From assembly GCA_903822595.1 (NCBI GenBank), contig CAIJPS010000003.1, positions 1-39,852 on the forward strand: a stretch of 39,852 nt of DNA. The letters are read 5' to 3'. This DNA is from an uncultured Chlorobiaceae bacterium. Its GTDB lineage: Bacteria; Bacteroidota; Chlorobiia; Chlorobiales; Chlorobiaceae. Positions within the stretch are counted from its first letter, which is position 1; every line of letters starts with the position of its first letter. Both the position numbers and the translations under genes were made by a program. Below are positions 26,082 to 34,710 of the stretch, piece by piece. The notes beneath the pieces are model-generated. The model worked only from the letters and a program-made list of their open reading frames with translations. It searched no databases and was not told the origin of the DNA.

Positions 26082-27110
26082 CTAATCGGTAATACGGGCT
26101 TTCAGGAGTAATGGCAGGTGGTCGGAGTAGCCCCCGGTGTATCTTCTTTTTTCATAGGTGGACCAGGGCTTTTTACCGGAATAGTCGAGGAGTCTGAAAA
26201 AGGAGAAGCAGCGGAATGCATCCTTTGGGGCATAAAGCCCGCTGTTATCCAGCATTCCTGCGCTGAGGAGTATCTGGTCGATCTGTTGCCAATGATTGTT
26301 GTAGAAGTAGCTGCCTGCTCCCTCGCAGCCGCTCCAGCAGTTGTAAAGGAGTGCATTGCCCTTCGCTCTGAGTCTTGAGGCATCGAATGTCGAACCGAGT
26401 ACCGCTGTCAGGGAACGAGCGCCTGGTTCATCGTTGAAGTCACCCATGACGATAATATCAGCTTTTGGGTTACCAACAAGCAGACTGTCGAGAATGTGTC
26501 GAACCACTTTGGCGGCAGCAATTCGATTTGGTTCACTCCACCTCGTGTCGAATGAGCGTGAAGGCCAGTGATTCAGAATAACGTGAAAGGGATGAGTGCT
26601 GGCTGAAAATCCGGCAACGATGATCTTTCTTGTCGGCTTGCGTTGACCCGGTACGAAGTAGGCTCTCGATGTTCTCGGATGAATTGTTTTCGGGTTGTAG
26701 GCAAGTCCGATATCAATGCCTCTCGGATCAGAAGAGTCATAATAGATGGAGGTGTAGTTTAAGCCTTGCATTCCGGAAATTGTTTCATCAAAGATGCGCC
26801 GGTTTTCTACCTCGGCAAAAGCTAAAACATCCGGATATTTCCTGTAGTCAGGGTGCGCCTCAATTGCGGAAAGGAGATGGCGGATGCGCATCTGTTTGAG
26901 GATGAGTCTTTTATTTGTCCATTGCAGTTTTCCTTCCGGGGTAAAATCGTCATCCTCGGTTGCAGGATTATTTTGTGTATCAAAGAGATTTTCAACGTTC
27001 CACCACATGAAGAGCACGGTTTTTTCCCGCTTCAGATTTCCGATGACAGGGCAGGATATCCATGATGCCACTCCAAAAAGGAGAAAAACGCAACAGAGCA
27101 ATTTCCGCAT
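26082..27110 (-). CDS. Secreted endonuclease/exonuclease/phosphatase-family protein
   Basis: A 342-residue protein with an N-terminal signal peptide (RKLLCCVFLLFGVASWISC). The mature part has the metal-dependent EEP superfamily motifs in order: WWNVENLFDTQ, LAFAEVENRR, VILNHWPSR, VMGDFNDEPGA and the terminal YTGGYSDHLPLLL, with the catalytic Asp-His. Substrates could be extracellular or periplasmic DNA or phosphoesters; the sequence does not decide this. The C in WISC does not fit a lipobox well, so a soluble export form is more likely than a lipoprotein. It converges with the CDF gene and diverges from the next small gene. Confidence 0.9.
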   Translation of the reverse strand: MRKLLCCVFLLFGVASWISCPVIGNLKREKTVLFMWWNVENLFDTQNNPATEDDDFTPEGKLQWTNKRLILKQMRIRHLLSAIEAHPDYRKYPDVLAFAEVENRRIFDETISGMQGLNYTSIYYDSSDPRGIDIGLAYNPKTIHPRTSRAYFVPGQRKPTRKIIVAGFSASTHPFHVILNHWPSRSFDTRWSEPNRIAAAKVVRHILDSLLVGNPKADIIVMGDFNDEPGARSLTAVLGSTFDASRLRAKGNALLYNCWSGCEGAGSYFYNNHWQQIDQILLSAGMLDNSGLYAPKDAFRCFSFFRLLDYSGKKPWSTYEKRRYTGGYSDHLPLLLKARITD

Positions 27111-27211
27111 AACCTCTTTCGCTCTAATTTTTTTTCTTTACCATAATGATTATGTAACTTAATCGGGATTTTCCAGTTATCAATATTTTTTCCAACGATC
27201 CGGGAAACATT

Positions 27212-27613
27212 ATGACCCAGAAGAGTGATGTCAAGGAACAGGCGAAAGATATCCTCGAAGAGACCCTTGACAGGGAGGCGGTTATTGTGTTGGCAAGGAT
27301 TTCCGAAGAGATGCAACTGATCTTTCAGGCTCATCCAGAACCAGCACTGGATAAGGTTAAGGGGATTGTTACCGGTTTTTTTCTTGAAAATGGGAAATCG
27401 GAACAGTTTATTGACGACTGGATAAAGACGTCCGAAGAGTATAGTCGTGCAAGGGGGCTGGAAGAGCAGTACCAGCCAAAGGCGATGTTGTCTGATCTGG
27501 GAGTCTTCAGGTTTATGAGCTTTTTGAAAGACAAAGGGCTGACTGACGATCAGATTTCCATTGTGCTTACCGGGGCAGTGCAGCAGGCGGCTGATGACCA
27601 GGTGGGTGAGTAA
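27212..27613 (+). CDS. Hypothetical 133-residue acidic protein
   Basis: I do not recognise a family. The protein is acidic and predicted mostly helical (VKEQAKDILEETLDREAVIV, ALDKVKGIVTGFFLENGKSE). It has no signal peptide, membrane segment, cysteines or metal motif. The ATG at 27212 has no clear Shine-Dalgarno sequence. It stands 101 nt from the divergent EEP gene and 69 nt before purC. Regular codon use similar to its neighbours suggests a resident gene, perhaps lineage-specific. Confidence 0.7.
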   Translation: MTQKSDVKEQAKDILEETLDREAVIVLARISEEMQLIFQAHPEPALDKVKGIVTGFFLENGKSEQFIDDWIKTSEEYSRARGLEEQYQPKAMLSDLGVFRFMSFLKDKGLTDDQISIVLTGAVQQAADDQVGE

Positions 27614-27682
27614 AAGAGAAGTGGTTTACGGTATTAACGGTCATCATGAGCGATGGCCAATCATTCTAATTACAATTGATAT

Positions 27683-28393
27683 ATGAAAAAGACAACGCAG
27701 CTCTACGAAGGTAAAGCCAAGAAGGTTTTTTTAACGAATGATGCTGATCTGGTCATACAGGAGTTCAAGGATGATGCAACAGCATTCAATAACAAGAAAA
27801 AAGGGAGTATTGCCGAGAAGGGTGTAGTGAACAACGCTATTTCCTGCAAGTTATTTACCTTGCTTGAAGCGCAGGGCATCCGCACTCATTTTGTCGAGAA
27901 GCTCTCTGATCGTGATATGCTTTGTCGTTATCTCGATATTATCAAGGTTGAGGTCGTTGTGCGCAACATTGCAGCAGGCTCGCTGGTGAAGCGCTATGGT
28001 TTCAGCGAAGGAACGGTACTGGATATACCGATTGTCGAGTTTTATCTGAAAGACGATGATCTTGATGATCCGCTTATGAATGAAGCACACGCTGTCGCAC
28101 TTGGCGTTGCCACCCTTGAGGAGCTTGCTTTTCTGAAAAATCGTGCGGAAGCAATTAATGCGCTGCTCAAAGAGTTTTTTGCCGAAAGAAAATTGAAACT
28201 TGTCGATTTCAAGCTTGAGTTCGGTCGCCACAAAAACGAGATTCTTCTTGGTGACGAGATAAGCCCCGATACCTGCCGTTTCTGGGATCTTGAGACAAAC
28301 GAAAAAATGGACAAGGATCGTTTTCGGTTTGATCTTGGTGGCGTTGAGGATGCTTACAGCGAAGTACAGAGAAGGGTTCTTGACCTTGACTGA
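27683..28393 (+). CDS. purC: Phosphoribosylaminoimidazole-succinocarboxamide (SAICAR) synthase
   Basis: The 236-residue purine-biosynthesis enzyme ligates aspartate to CAIR using ATP. It has the N-terminal LYEGKAKKVFLT, FKDDATAFNNKKKGSI, the family signature VEVVVRNIAAGSLVKRYG, and LVDFKLEFGR with EISPDTCRFWD. Length equals E. coli PurC. The ATG at 27683 sits directly after an AT-rich stretch with no strong ribosome-binding site. No other pur gene is adjacent. DedA follows 29 nt downstream. Confidence 0.97.
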   Translation: MKKTTQLYEGKAKKVFLTNDADLVIQEFKDDATAFNNKKKGSIAEKGVVNNAISCKLFTLLEAQGIRTHFVEKLSDRDMLCRYLDIIKVEVVVRNIAAGSLVKRYGFSEGTVLDIPIVEFYLKDDDLDDPLMNEAHAVALGVATLEELAFLKNRAEAINALLKEFFAERKLKLVDFKLEFGRHKNEILLGDEISPDTCRFWDLETNEKMDKDRFRFDLGGVEDAYSEVQRRVLDLD

Positions 28394-28422
28394 CACCAAT
28401 ATTCCCGGACGAAGGAGCGCTC

Positions 28423-29067
28423 ATGCTTGAATCTGCGATTTTCTGGCTGCAGAATGCCGATCCTGCTGCTGTCTATCTCTTCCTGTTTCTGATCGCTTTT
28501 CTTGAAAATGTTGTGCCACCAATACCCGGAGATGTCCCTATAGCGTTTATCGGGTATTTGATCTGCAAAAGTGAAATAACGTTTGCCGGAGCTCTTTTCT
28601 GGTCTTCACTGGGTTCTACGGCCGGCTTCATGCTTGTCTACATGCTCAGCAAGCATCTTGGGTTGAAATTGTATGCCGAGGGCGAGAGCTCCGCACAGCA
28701 CTGGTTGTCGAAAAATGTTCACCGTTTTTTCCCTCCATCGGATATGGAGCTGCTTCGCCGAAAATTTGCCACTCATGGCTATCTCGCAGTACTGGCGAAC
28801 CGTTTTCTGTTCGGTTCAAGAGCGGTTATTTCGGTTATGGCTGGTTTGATGCATCTCAAGACGCCATTTGTTCTTCTTGCTGCCTTGACAAGTGCTGTTA
28901 TCTGGAATGTGCTTTTGCTCTATGGCGGTTATTTACTGGGAAGCAACTGGCAGGATATCGGCAGTTACGCGGCCATGTACAGCATTCCTGTAACGATTGC
29001 TTTTGTTCTGATGCTTTTTCTTGTCGTATGGAAGTTTTTAAAGGAAAGAAAGCAGGGGCATGAATAA
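28423..29067 (+). CDS. DedA-family membrane protein
   Basis: A 214-residue integral membrane protein of the DedA/VTT family, linked to undecaprenyl-phosphate or lipid flipping and membrane homeostasis. It has the conserved FLENVVPPIPGDVPIAFIG near the N-terminus, the re-entrant-type GSTAGFMLVYMLSKHLG, and FLFGSRAVISVMAGLMHL, followed by two C-terminal hydrophobic segments. Length is usual. The start codon is supported by GGAG 5 nt upstream. It follows purC closely and may be co-transcribed. Confidence 0.93.
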   Translation: MLESAIFWLQNADPAAVYLFLFLIAFLENVVPPIPGDVPIAFIGYLICKSEITFAGALFWSSLGSTAGFMLVYMLSKHLGLKLYAEGESSAQHWLSKNVHRFFPPSDMELLRRKFATHGYLAVLANRFLFGSRAVISVMAGLMHLKTPFVLLAALTSAVIWNVLLLYGGYLLGSNWQDIGSYAAMYSIPVTIAFVLMLFLVVWKFLKERKQGHE

Positions 29068-29145
29068 TTTTTTTTGTTATTTATCACACTCGAAGTAAGT
29101 TGCAGCTTTTTTTTATTCATTCACAAGTATTTTTGTTGATATACC

Positions 29146-30063
29146 ATGGCAAAAGAGTTAAAACTGTATCCTGCCGAAAAAAAAGGCGTGCTTCTTGAGC
29201 TTGCCTCGATTGATGATCTCAGGGAGATGGCCCGCCAGGTTCGTCGGGATGTTATCAGAATGCTTGCTATGGCCAATTCCGGTCATACGGGCGGTTCGCT
29301 CGGCATGGCTGATATATTTACTGCGCTCTATTTTCGGCTCCTTCAACATAAGCCACATGAGTTCTGGAAGCTTCATGACGTGGATATGGTTTTTCTCTCC
29401 AATGGTCATATTGCTCCGGTATGGTACAGTGTACTTGCCCGTTCGGGTTATTTTCCTCTCAGCGAACTGAATTCCCTGCGACAGGTCAACTCCTACCTGC
29501 AGGGTCATCCTACCTCTGAAGCGAAGCTTCCGGGTATCAGAATTGCATCCGGATCTCTCGGTCAGGGTCTTTCTGCCGCAGTCGGTGCCGCGATCGGTCT
29601 TCGTCTTGATGGCTGCCAGGGAGATGTTTTTTGTCTGATGGGCGATGGTGAATGCCAGGAGGGACAGATATGGGAAGCGGCGATGAGTGCATCCCATTAC
29701 AAGCTCGGGAGCATTGTCGGCATTGTCGACTACAACAATCTGCAAATTGATGGCGAGGTTACCTCTATTATGAGCGTTGAACCATTTGCCGATAAATGGC
29801 GGTCATTCGGATGGGATGTCTTGCAATGCAATGGCAATGATATGGGGGATTTTGTCAATACGGTCGAAAAAATCAAGGCGTGCGGAAATCGCGAAAAGCC
29901 AACCGTGATTCTTGCCACAACAATTATGGGAAAAGGTGTTCCCTTCTTTGAGGGAAGTATGCCCGATAAATCCAACTGGCACGGCAAGCCTCCGTCGAAG
30001 GATGATGCGATCAAAGCACTTGCCATCCTCGGAGAGACCCGGTTTGGCGATTTTTTGAGCTGA
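29146..30063 (+). CDS. Transketolase, N-terminal subunit (split enzyme)
   Basis: The 305-residue thiamine-diphosphate-binding half of transketolase. It has ANSGHTGGSLGMADIFTALY, GHPTSEAKLPG, and the TPP motif from GDGECQEGQ (from 166) to NN at 197-198. TTIMGKGVPFFEG precedes the C-terminal end. The catalytic glutamate domain is missing here and is encoded at 11542-12525. It begins the tight run tktN-rsmD-coaD-aminotransferase-acyltransferase, with 9 nt to rsmD. Pentose phosphate metabolism is the clear role once paired with the other half. Confidence 0.93.
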   Translation: MAKELKLYPAEKKGVLLELASIDDLREMARQVRRDVIRMLAMANSGHTGGSLGMADIFTALYFRLLQHKPHEFWKLHDVDMVFLSNGHIAPVWYSVLARSGYFPLSELNSLRQVNSYLQGHPTSEAKLPGIRIASGSLGQGLSAAVGAAIGLRLDGCQGDVFCLMGDGECQEGQIWEAAMSASHYKLGSIVGIVDYNNLQIDGEVTSIMSVEPFADKWRSFGWDVLQCNGNDMGDFVNTVEKIKACGNREKPTVILATTIMGKGVPFFEGSMPDKSNWHGKPPSKDDAIKALAILGETRFGDFLS

Positions 30064-30072
30064 AGCGGTTTT

Positions 30073-30609
30073 ATGCAAATTTTGGCAGGTTTATACAAAG
30101 GACGGAAAATCAGGAGTTCTTCTTCGCTCGCGATACGTCCCTGCAGTAGCCGGGTGAAGAAGTCAATTTTTGATACTCTGACGGCACGGATTGATTTTGA
30201 TGGAGCATCTGTGCTCGATTTGTTTGCAGGCTTCGGTTCTCTTGGTTTTGAGGCGTTGAGCCGTGGTGCGCAGTCTGTCTGTTTTGTCGACCAGCATCTT
30301 GATGCACTGAAGGCGTTGAAGGCAACCACACTTCAGTTGGGGGTTCATGATGCTGTCAAGATTATCAATAGTGACGTTTCAGCATTTCTCGGGCGTGCGA
30401 CGGGGTCGTTCGATCTTGTTTTTTGCGATCCGCCCTATTCCTGGCCTGATTATGACCGGCTTATTGAAAAAATTTTTGAAGGCGCTTTTCTTACCCCGGA
30501 TGGTCTGTTACTTATTGAACATAGCACGCCACTCAATTTTGTGCAGTCTCCGTATTACTCCTTTCACCGGGATTACGGCATGACAAGAGTTACTTTTTTT
30601 CAGCATTGA
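30073..30609 (+). CDS. rsmD: 16S rRNA (guanine966-N2)-methyltransferase
   Basis: The 178-residue RsmD-family methyltransferase modifies G966 of 16S rRNA. It has the N-terminal [26 protein letters not shown] (related to the usual RPT-x-RVRE), the SAM site [20 protein letters not shown] and the catalytic DPPY at 119-122. Length is normal. Its TGA overlaps a TTG that could be the coaD start, and rsmD-coaD adjacency is common in bacteria, which strengthens both calls. Confidence 0.94.
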   Translation: MQILAGLYKGRKIRSSSSLAIRPCSSRVKKSIFDTLTARIDFDGASVLDLFAGFGSLGFEALSRGAQSVCFVDQHLDALKALKATTLQLGVHDAVKIINSDVSAFLGRATGSFDLVFCDPPYSWPDYDRLIEKIFEGAFLTPDGLLLIEHSTPLNFVQSPYYSFHRDYGMTRVTFFQH

Positions 30610-30623
30610 CTTTTTCTCAACCG

Positions 30624-31118
30624 ATGAAACAGAAAGCCATTTATCCAGGAACGTTCGATCCGTTTACCAACGGTCATCTTGATGTGCTTGAACGTGCCCT
30701 GAATATTTTTGAGGAAGTTATTGTTGTTATTGCAGAGAATTCCCAGAAGCACGCCCTTTTTACAGCCGAAGAGCGGGTTACAATGACAAGGGAGGTTACC
30801 TGCGATTATTCCGGCGTTTCTGTTGAGGTACTGCACAAAGGACTTCTTGTAGATTACGCCCGTCAGGTGGGAGCGAGAGCCATTGTCAGGGGGGTGAGGC
30901 AGGTCAAGGATTTTGAATACGAATTTCAGATGTCGCTCCTGAACCGCCAACTCTATCCGGAGGTGACCACCGTCTTTCTGATGCCGAATGTCAAATACAC
31001 TTATGTGGCGTCATCGATCATCAAGGAGGTGGGTATGCTGGGCGGAGATGTCAGCAAATTTGTGCATCCCTGTGTTCTGGAGAAGATGCATCAAAAACGT
31101 GAAGCACAGAACGGATAA
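30624..31118 (+). CDS. coaD: Phosphopantetheine adenylyltransferase
   Basis: The 164-residue enzyme of coenzyme A synthesis transfers AMP to 4'-phosphopantetheine. The nucleotidyltransferase motif [20 protein letters not shown] has the T-x-G-H signature, and the C-terminal region has [21 protein letters not shown] start at ATG 30624, which places the catalytic motif at the usual distance. A TTG at 30606, overlapping the rsmD stop, would add six residues. It is the fourth-last gene-type step of CoA synthesis only in function; no other coa gene is nearby. Confidence 0.95.
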   Translation: MKQKAIYPGTFDPFTNGHLDVLERALNIFEEVIVVIAENSQKHALFTAEERVTMTREVTCDYSGVSVEVLHKGLLVDYARQVGARAIVRGVRQVKDFEYEFQMSLLNRQLYPEVTTVFLMPNVKYTYVASSIIKEVGMLGGDVSKFVHPCVLEKMHQKREAQNG

Positions 31119-31141
31119 AAATCATAACCAATTATTCATAT

Positions 31142-32350
31142 ATGTCAAGAACACTTCTTCCGGAAGAACAATATCTCACCCGCAGGGTGCTCAGTATGCA
31201 GGAGTCGCAGACCATGCGAATCAGCAATCTTGCTGGTAAAATGAAAGCTGAAGGCCTTGATATTGTCAGTCTTTCAGCCGGCGAGCCGGATTTCCCCACT
31301 CCGGCACATGTCAACCAGGCTGGTATAGATGCCATCAATGCTGGATTTACCCGTTATACAGCAAACTCTGGTATTGCGGATCTGAAAAAAGCCATTGTTG
31401 AGAAGTTCCGGCGCGATAATGGTCTTGATTTCCAGGAAAATCAGATCATCGTCAGCAATGGCGGTAAACAAACCCTTGCAAACACCTTCCTTGCACTTTG
31501 CGAAGAGGGTGATGAGGTAATTGTTCCCGCTCCTTACTGGGTGAGTTTTCCTGAAATGGTTCGTCTCGCAGGGGGTACACCAGTTATTGTTCATGCTACG
31601 CTGGAAAACGAATACAAAATAACGCCCTCCCAGCTTGAGGATGCCATTACCCCGAAAACAAAGATCGTTGTCCTGAATTCTCCTTCAAATCCAACAGGGG
31701 CGGTTTATAGTGAAGTTGAGGTGCGTGCCCTGATGAAAGTTATCGAAGGAAGGGGTATTTTTGTACTCTCCGATGAAATGTACGACATGATTGTCTATGG
31801 CGATGTCCGCCCCTTCTCTCCCGCCAGCATTCCGGAAATGAAGGATTGGGTCATTGTGAGCAATGGAGTTTCGAAAACCTATGCCATGACCGGATGGAGA
31901 ATAGGCTACCTTGCCGGTCCCAAATGGCTTATCGATGCCTGCGACAAGATACAATCGCAGACGACATCAAACCCTAATGCCATAGCCCAGAAAGCTGCTG
32001 TTGCTGCTCTGACGGGCGATCAGGGAGTTGTTGAAGAGCGCCGTGCTGAATTTGAAAAGAGGCGTGATTATATGTTTGAGGCTCTCAACAGTATCCCTGG
32101 ATTCAAGACGGCGCTTCCGCAGGGCGCATTCTATATTTTCCCTGATATCAGCGGTGTGCTTGGTCAGACATTCAATGGTGTGGTTATGAAAGACTCGGCA
32201 GATGTTGCCGAATATCTTTTGAAGGTTCATCATGTGGCAACAGTGCCGGGCGATGCGTTCGGCGCACCCGAAAACCTTCGTCTTTCCTATGCAGCATCGA
32301 TTGCCTCGCTGGAGGAAGCTATAAACCGGATCAGGAGAGCTTTCAAATAG
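31142..32350 (+). CDS. Class I pyridoxal-phosphate aminotransferase (aspartate type)
   Basis: A 402-residue fold-type I aminotransferase of the AspC Ib group. It has [15 protein letters not shown] (substrate loop), [26 protein letters not shown], the PLP-binding Lys245 in [18 protein letters not shown], and the carboxylate-binding arginine region NLRLSYAAS. It most likely moves amino groups between aspartate and 2-oxoglutarate. Several Ib enzymes also make arogenate from prephenate. The gene lies 23 nt after coaD and is followed by the acyltransferase within 7 nt. Confidence 0.92.
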   Translation: MSRTLLPEEQYLTRRVLSMQESQTMRISNLAGKMKAEGLDIVSLSAGEPDFPTPAHVNQAGIDAINAGFTRYTANSGIADLKKAIVEKFRRDNGLDFQENQIIVSNGGKQTLANTFLALCEEGDEVIVPAPYWVSFPEMVRLAGGTPVIVHATLENEYKITPSQLEDAITPKTKIVVLNSPSNPTGAVYSEVEVRALMKVIEGRGIFVLSDEMYDMIVYGDVRPFSPASIPEMKDWVIVSNGVSKTYAMTGWRIGYLAGPKWLIDACDKIQSQTTSNPNAIAQKAAVAALTGDQGVVEERRAEFEKRRDYMFEALNSIPGFKTALPQGAFYIFPDISGVLGQTFNGVVMKDSADVAEYLLKVHHVATVPGDAFGAPENLRLSYAASIASLEEAINRIRRAFK

Positions 32351-32357
32351 AGTGCCT

Positions 32358-33122
32358 ATGCTGAAAGTTCGTCGCAGCCAGCTTTATACCTTGTGGTTTG
32401 GATGGTATTCCCGTCGCCAATTCAGGAGGTATTTTAACTCGGTTCGCGTTTTTATGCATTCCGGAGTGCAAAGAATGGATCTTGGCACTCCGGTTGTTTT
32501 TTACGCAAATCACGCTTGCTGGTGGGACGGCTTCTGGTCGCAACTTTGTACCGAAGAGTTTTTTCATCAGAATCTGCATATCATTATCGAGTTTCAGCAG
32601 TTGCGGAAACATCGCTTTTTTACCCGTATTGGAGCTTTTTCTCTTGACCGCTCCCGTCCGAGGAGTGCGATCGCAACTATTCAGTACGCTACGGAATTGC
32701 TGACTGCTGAATGTGAGCGACAGAATGCCTTGTGGATTTTTCCCCAGGGAAAGATTGAGCCCATAGATAAACGTCCACTTTTCTTTTTTAAAGGCACCGC
32801 GTCAATTGTGGCTCGGGTGCTTGAAAAAATCCCCCGGATTTACCTTGTTTCAGTTGTCAGCCGGATTGAATATCTTGAGGAGCAAAAACCCGAGTTATTT
32901 TTGTCTTTCAGGGAGCCGCTTCTGGTGACCCCGACAGAATTTCCGGGTACGGATGCTCTCACAGCGTATATGCAGAGGATGACAGAGACGCATCTTGACG
33001 AGCTCAAGGAGAAAATCATCAATCGGACGTTTGATGATGAACAGATCATTCTCAGAGGGACTCCATCCATAAACAGAAGGATTGAGGCCATCAGACAGTT
33101 TCTGCATCTGCCCAATGAATGA
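32358..33122 (+). CDS. PlsC-type acyltransferase, possibly a carotenoid-glycoside acyltransferase
   Basis: A 254-residue glycerolipid-acyltransferase-fold protein. The catalytic motif is ANHACWWDGFWS (H-x4-D), followed by FSLDRSRPRSA and FPQGKIEP, a variant of the usual FPEGTRS. It has no clear signal peptide. ATG 32358 is my start; GTG 32352 is two codons upstream. Generic members acylate lysophosphatidic acid. In green sulfur bacteria a PlsC-like protein (CruD) adds laurate to chlorobactene glucoside, and the atypical motif and lineage make that a reasonable alternative, not proven here. It is the last gene of the tktN run. Confidence 0.82.
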   Translation: MLKVRRSQLYTLWFGWYSRRQFRRYFNSVRVFMHSGVQRMDLGTPVVFYANHACWWDGFWSQLCTEEFFHQNLHIIIEFQQLRKHRFFTRIGAFSLDRSRPRSAIATIQYATELLTAECERQNALWIFPQGKIEPIDKRPLFFFKGTASIVARVLEKIPRIYLVSVVSRIEYLEEQKPELFLSFREPLLVTPTEFPGTDALTAYMQRMTETHLDELKEKIINRTFDDEQIILRGTPSINRRIEAIRQFLHLPNE

Positions 33123-33344
33123 TTCTGAAGAGGACGCGATATCCGCTCCTGAAACGATTTGTCCGGTTTTTTTGTGTAATCTGTTGTGTCAATTTTTTTT
33201 ATGCACCCGGCTAAATACACGACATCAACAATGTCCCCGGTTTCCGGTGTGGGTGAAAGAGTATAAATTTACCTGACTTGAAGGTCAAAAATATTTTGCA
33301 GCAAAAGTTTTTCTGTACATCAAAGCATCTTATTTAATGTCATA

Positions 33345-33358
33345 AACTTATATAAGTT
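33345..33358. repeat. 14-bp perfect palindrome upstream of the PSP1 gene
   Basis: AACTTATATAAGTT is exactly self-complementary. It lies 59 nt before the PSP1-domain gene, in an AT-rich 294-nt intergenic region (33123-33416) that otherwise shows no coding sequence. It may be an operator half-pair or simply an AT-rich promoter stretch, since a TATAAG-like box is inside it. Confidence 0.4.
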
Positions 33359-33416
33359 GTAATAATATAAGAATATATGCGGGCTTGTTCTTTCCCGTAT
33401 TCCAAATGAACCGGTT

Positions 33417-34394
33417 ATGAGTAATGTTATATGCAGTTGTCTTTTAGGTGATAATGCAAAGGTAAGGTTGCGGCTCTCACAATTGCTGCACAGTGAGATG
33501 GAATCTATTTATGGAGCTTTTCCTGATGATGTTTCCGATGATATCTGTGAGGTTGAATTACAGGGTTGCCGGCGGGAGTTTTTTATCAACAATACAGGAG
33601 TTCCATTCACTATCGGTCTACAGGTTATTATCGAATCTGACGGTGGTTACGATTTTGGCGTTGTTTATTCGACTGGTCAGATTGCCCGCAAAAAGCTCCA
33701 GCTCAAAGGGCTCGACAAAAGTGGCCAGGAGTGGACTGCCGTGTTACGGGTTGCAGACGAGAACGACATTCTGGCTATTATTGAACTAAAAAAAAGGCAG
33801 GCGGAAATTCGGGATGTCTGTCTGAACAAGATTAAAAAGCATGAACTTGATCTGAAACTGGTTGATGTGGAATTGCGCATGGACCAGCAAAAATTGTCGG
33901 TCTACTATACCTCGTCACATAGGGTGGATTTCAGAACACTTGTGCGTGACCTTGCCGGAGAGTTCAAGGCAAGAATCCAGATGGTGCAGATTACAACACG
34001 GGAGGAGGCCAGAAGGGCCAATGCCTTCGGGCCATGTGGTTGCCTTCTTTGTTGTTCGAGCTGGCTACCGAAAATCCATGCCAACCCCTTTGCCGAAAAA
34101 TCTCAATATGCTGAAGCCGCAGGTAATGAGAGCCACGCATTCAATATAACCGGGTTATGTAACCGTCCAAAATGCTGTCTGGGTTATTCGAAACATGAAA
34201 AAGGGTGCCGTTCCCAATCGAACGGTAACGCAACGCTCCCTGTGGCAGGCAGCAGGGTTTCTACTCCAGAGGGGCCTGCTGTTGTTGAAAGCGTTGATGC
34301 CCAGAAAAAACTGGTCTGGCTTCGTTACCTGAAAAGCGATCAGACACGCAGACTTCCACTCAACAAGTTCAATGCCCTGTTTGTCAAGAAATAA
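33417..34394 (+). CDS. PSP1-domain protein (YaaT/RicT-like)
   Basis: A 325-residue protein. The PSP1 core includes FTIGLQVIIESDGGYDFGVV and VELRMDQQKLSVYYTSSHRV, then DFRTLVRDLAGEFKARIQMV. The conserved cysteine pattern FGPCGCLLCCSSWL and GLCNRPKCCLGY follows. In Bacillus the homologue RicT/YaaT joins an Fe-S-containing complex affecting RNA processing and development; in other phyla the role is unclear. A C-terminal extension (about 270-325) carries an SH3-like VAGSRVSTPEGPAVVESVDA. It is transcribed alone and converges on the zinc-ribbon gene. Confidence 0.9.
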   Translation: MSNVICSCLLGDNAKVRLRLSQLLHSEMESIYGAFPDDVSDDICEVELQGCRREFFINNTGVPFTIGLQVIIESDGGYDFGVVYSTGQIARKKLQLKGLDKSGQEWTAVLRVADENDILAIIELKKRQAEIRDVCLNKIKKHELDLKLVDVELRMDQQKLSVYYTSSHRVDFRTLVRDLAGEFKARIQMVQITTREEARRANAFGPCGCLLCCSSWLPKIHANPFAEKSQYAEAAGNESHAFNITGLCNRPKCCLGYSKHEKGCRSQSNGNATLPVAGSRVSTPEGPAVVESVDAQKKLVWLRYLKSDQTRRLPLNKFNALFVKK

Positions 34395-34442
34395 GCACCG
34401 CGCTTCTCTTGCATCAATCGCAATTTCCGGATCTCAACAGGC

Positions 34443-34489
34443 GCAGCACAGCCAATTCTCAGTCGCTACTGATTATTCGGCTGTGCTGC
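34443..34489. terminator. Long inverted repeat between convergent genes
   Basis: GCAGCACAGCC (34443-34453) pairs exactly with GGCTGTGCTGC (34479-34489). Inside the loop TCAGT and ACTGA form a second small stem. A run of seven Ts follows on the plus strand about 12 nt later, so it may end the PSP1-gene transcript. The repeat overlaps the last codons of the zinc-ribbon gene on the other strand, so it is partly coding. Confidence 0.5.
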
Positions 34490-34710
34490 CTTGCTGCGAC
34501 GTTTTTTTCAACCGGGCGCATTACTTTGCCGCACTCGGGACAAAAATCGTATACAAACATATACCGCCAGCTATGGCCACAGTCAGGGCAGGTAATATTG
34601 AGAGGATAACCACATTTCATACAAAACTTCTCGTCCCCGCCCGTAACGTTTTGACACCCTGGACAATGAAAAGCGTTCATTTCGGTCTCTTTTTTGTGGA
34701 ACTGAATCAT
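34459..34710 (-). CDS. Small double zinc-ribbon protein
   Basis: An 83-residue protein with four CxxC pairs: CPGC, CMKC, CPDC and CPEC. They make two rubredoxin-like or double zinc ribbons within residues about 16-61. The start at 34710 is supported by GAGGAG 5 nt upstream; an internal ATG at codon 11 lacks such a site. Small proteins of this kind bind zinc and often contact nucleic acids or partner proteins; no specific role is visible. The tail after the second ribbon (RPVEKNVAARQHSRIISSD) is basic and is the part that overlaps the inverted repeat. Confidence 0.8.
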   Translation of the reverse strand: MIQFHKKETEMNAFHCPGCQNVTGGDEKFCMKCGYPLNITCPDCGHSWRYMFVYDFCPECGKVMRPVEKNVAARQHSRIISSD

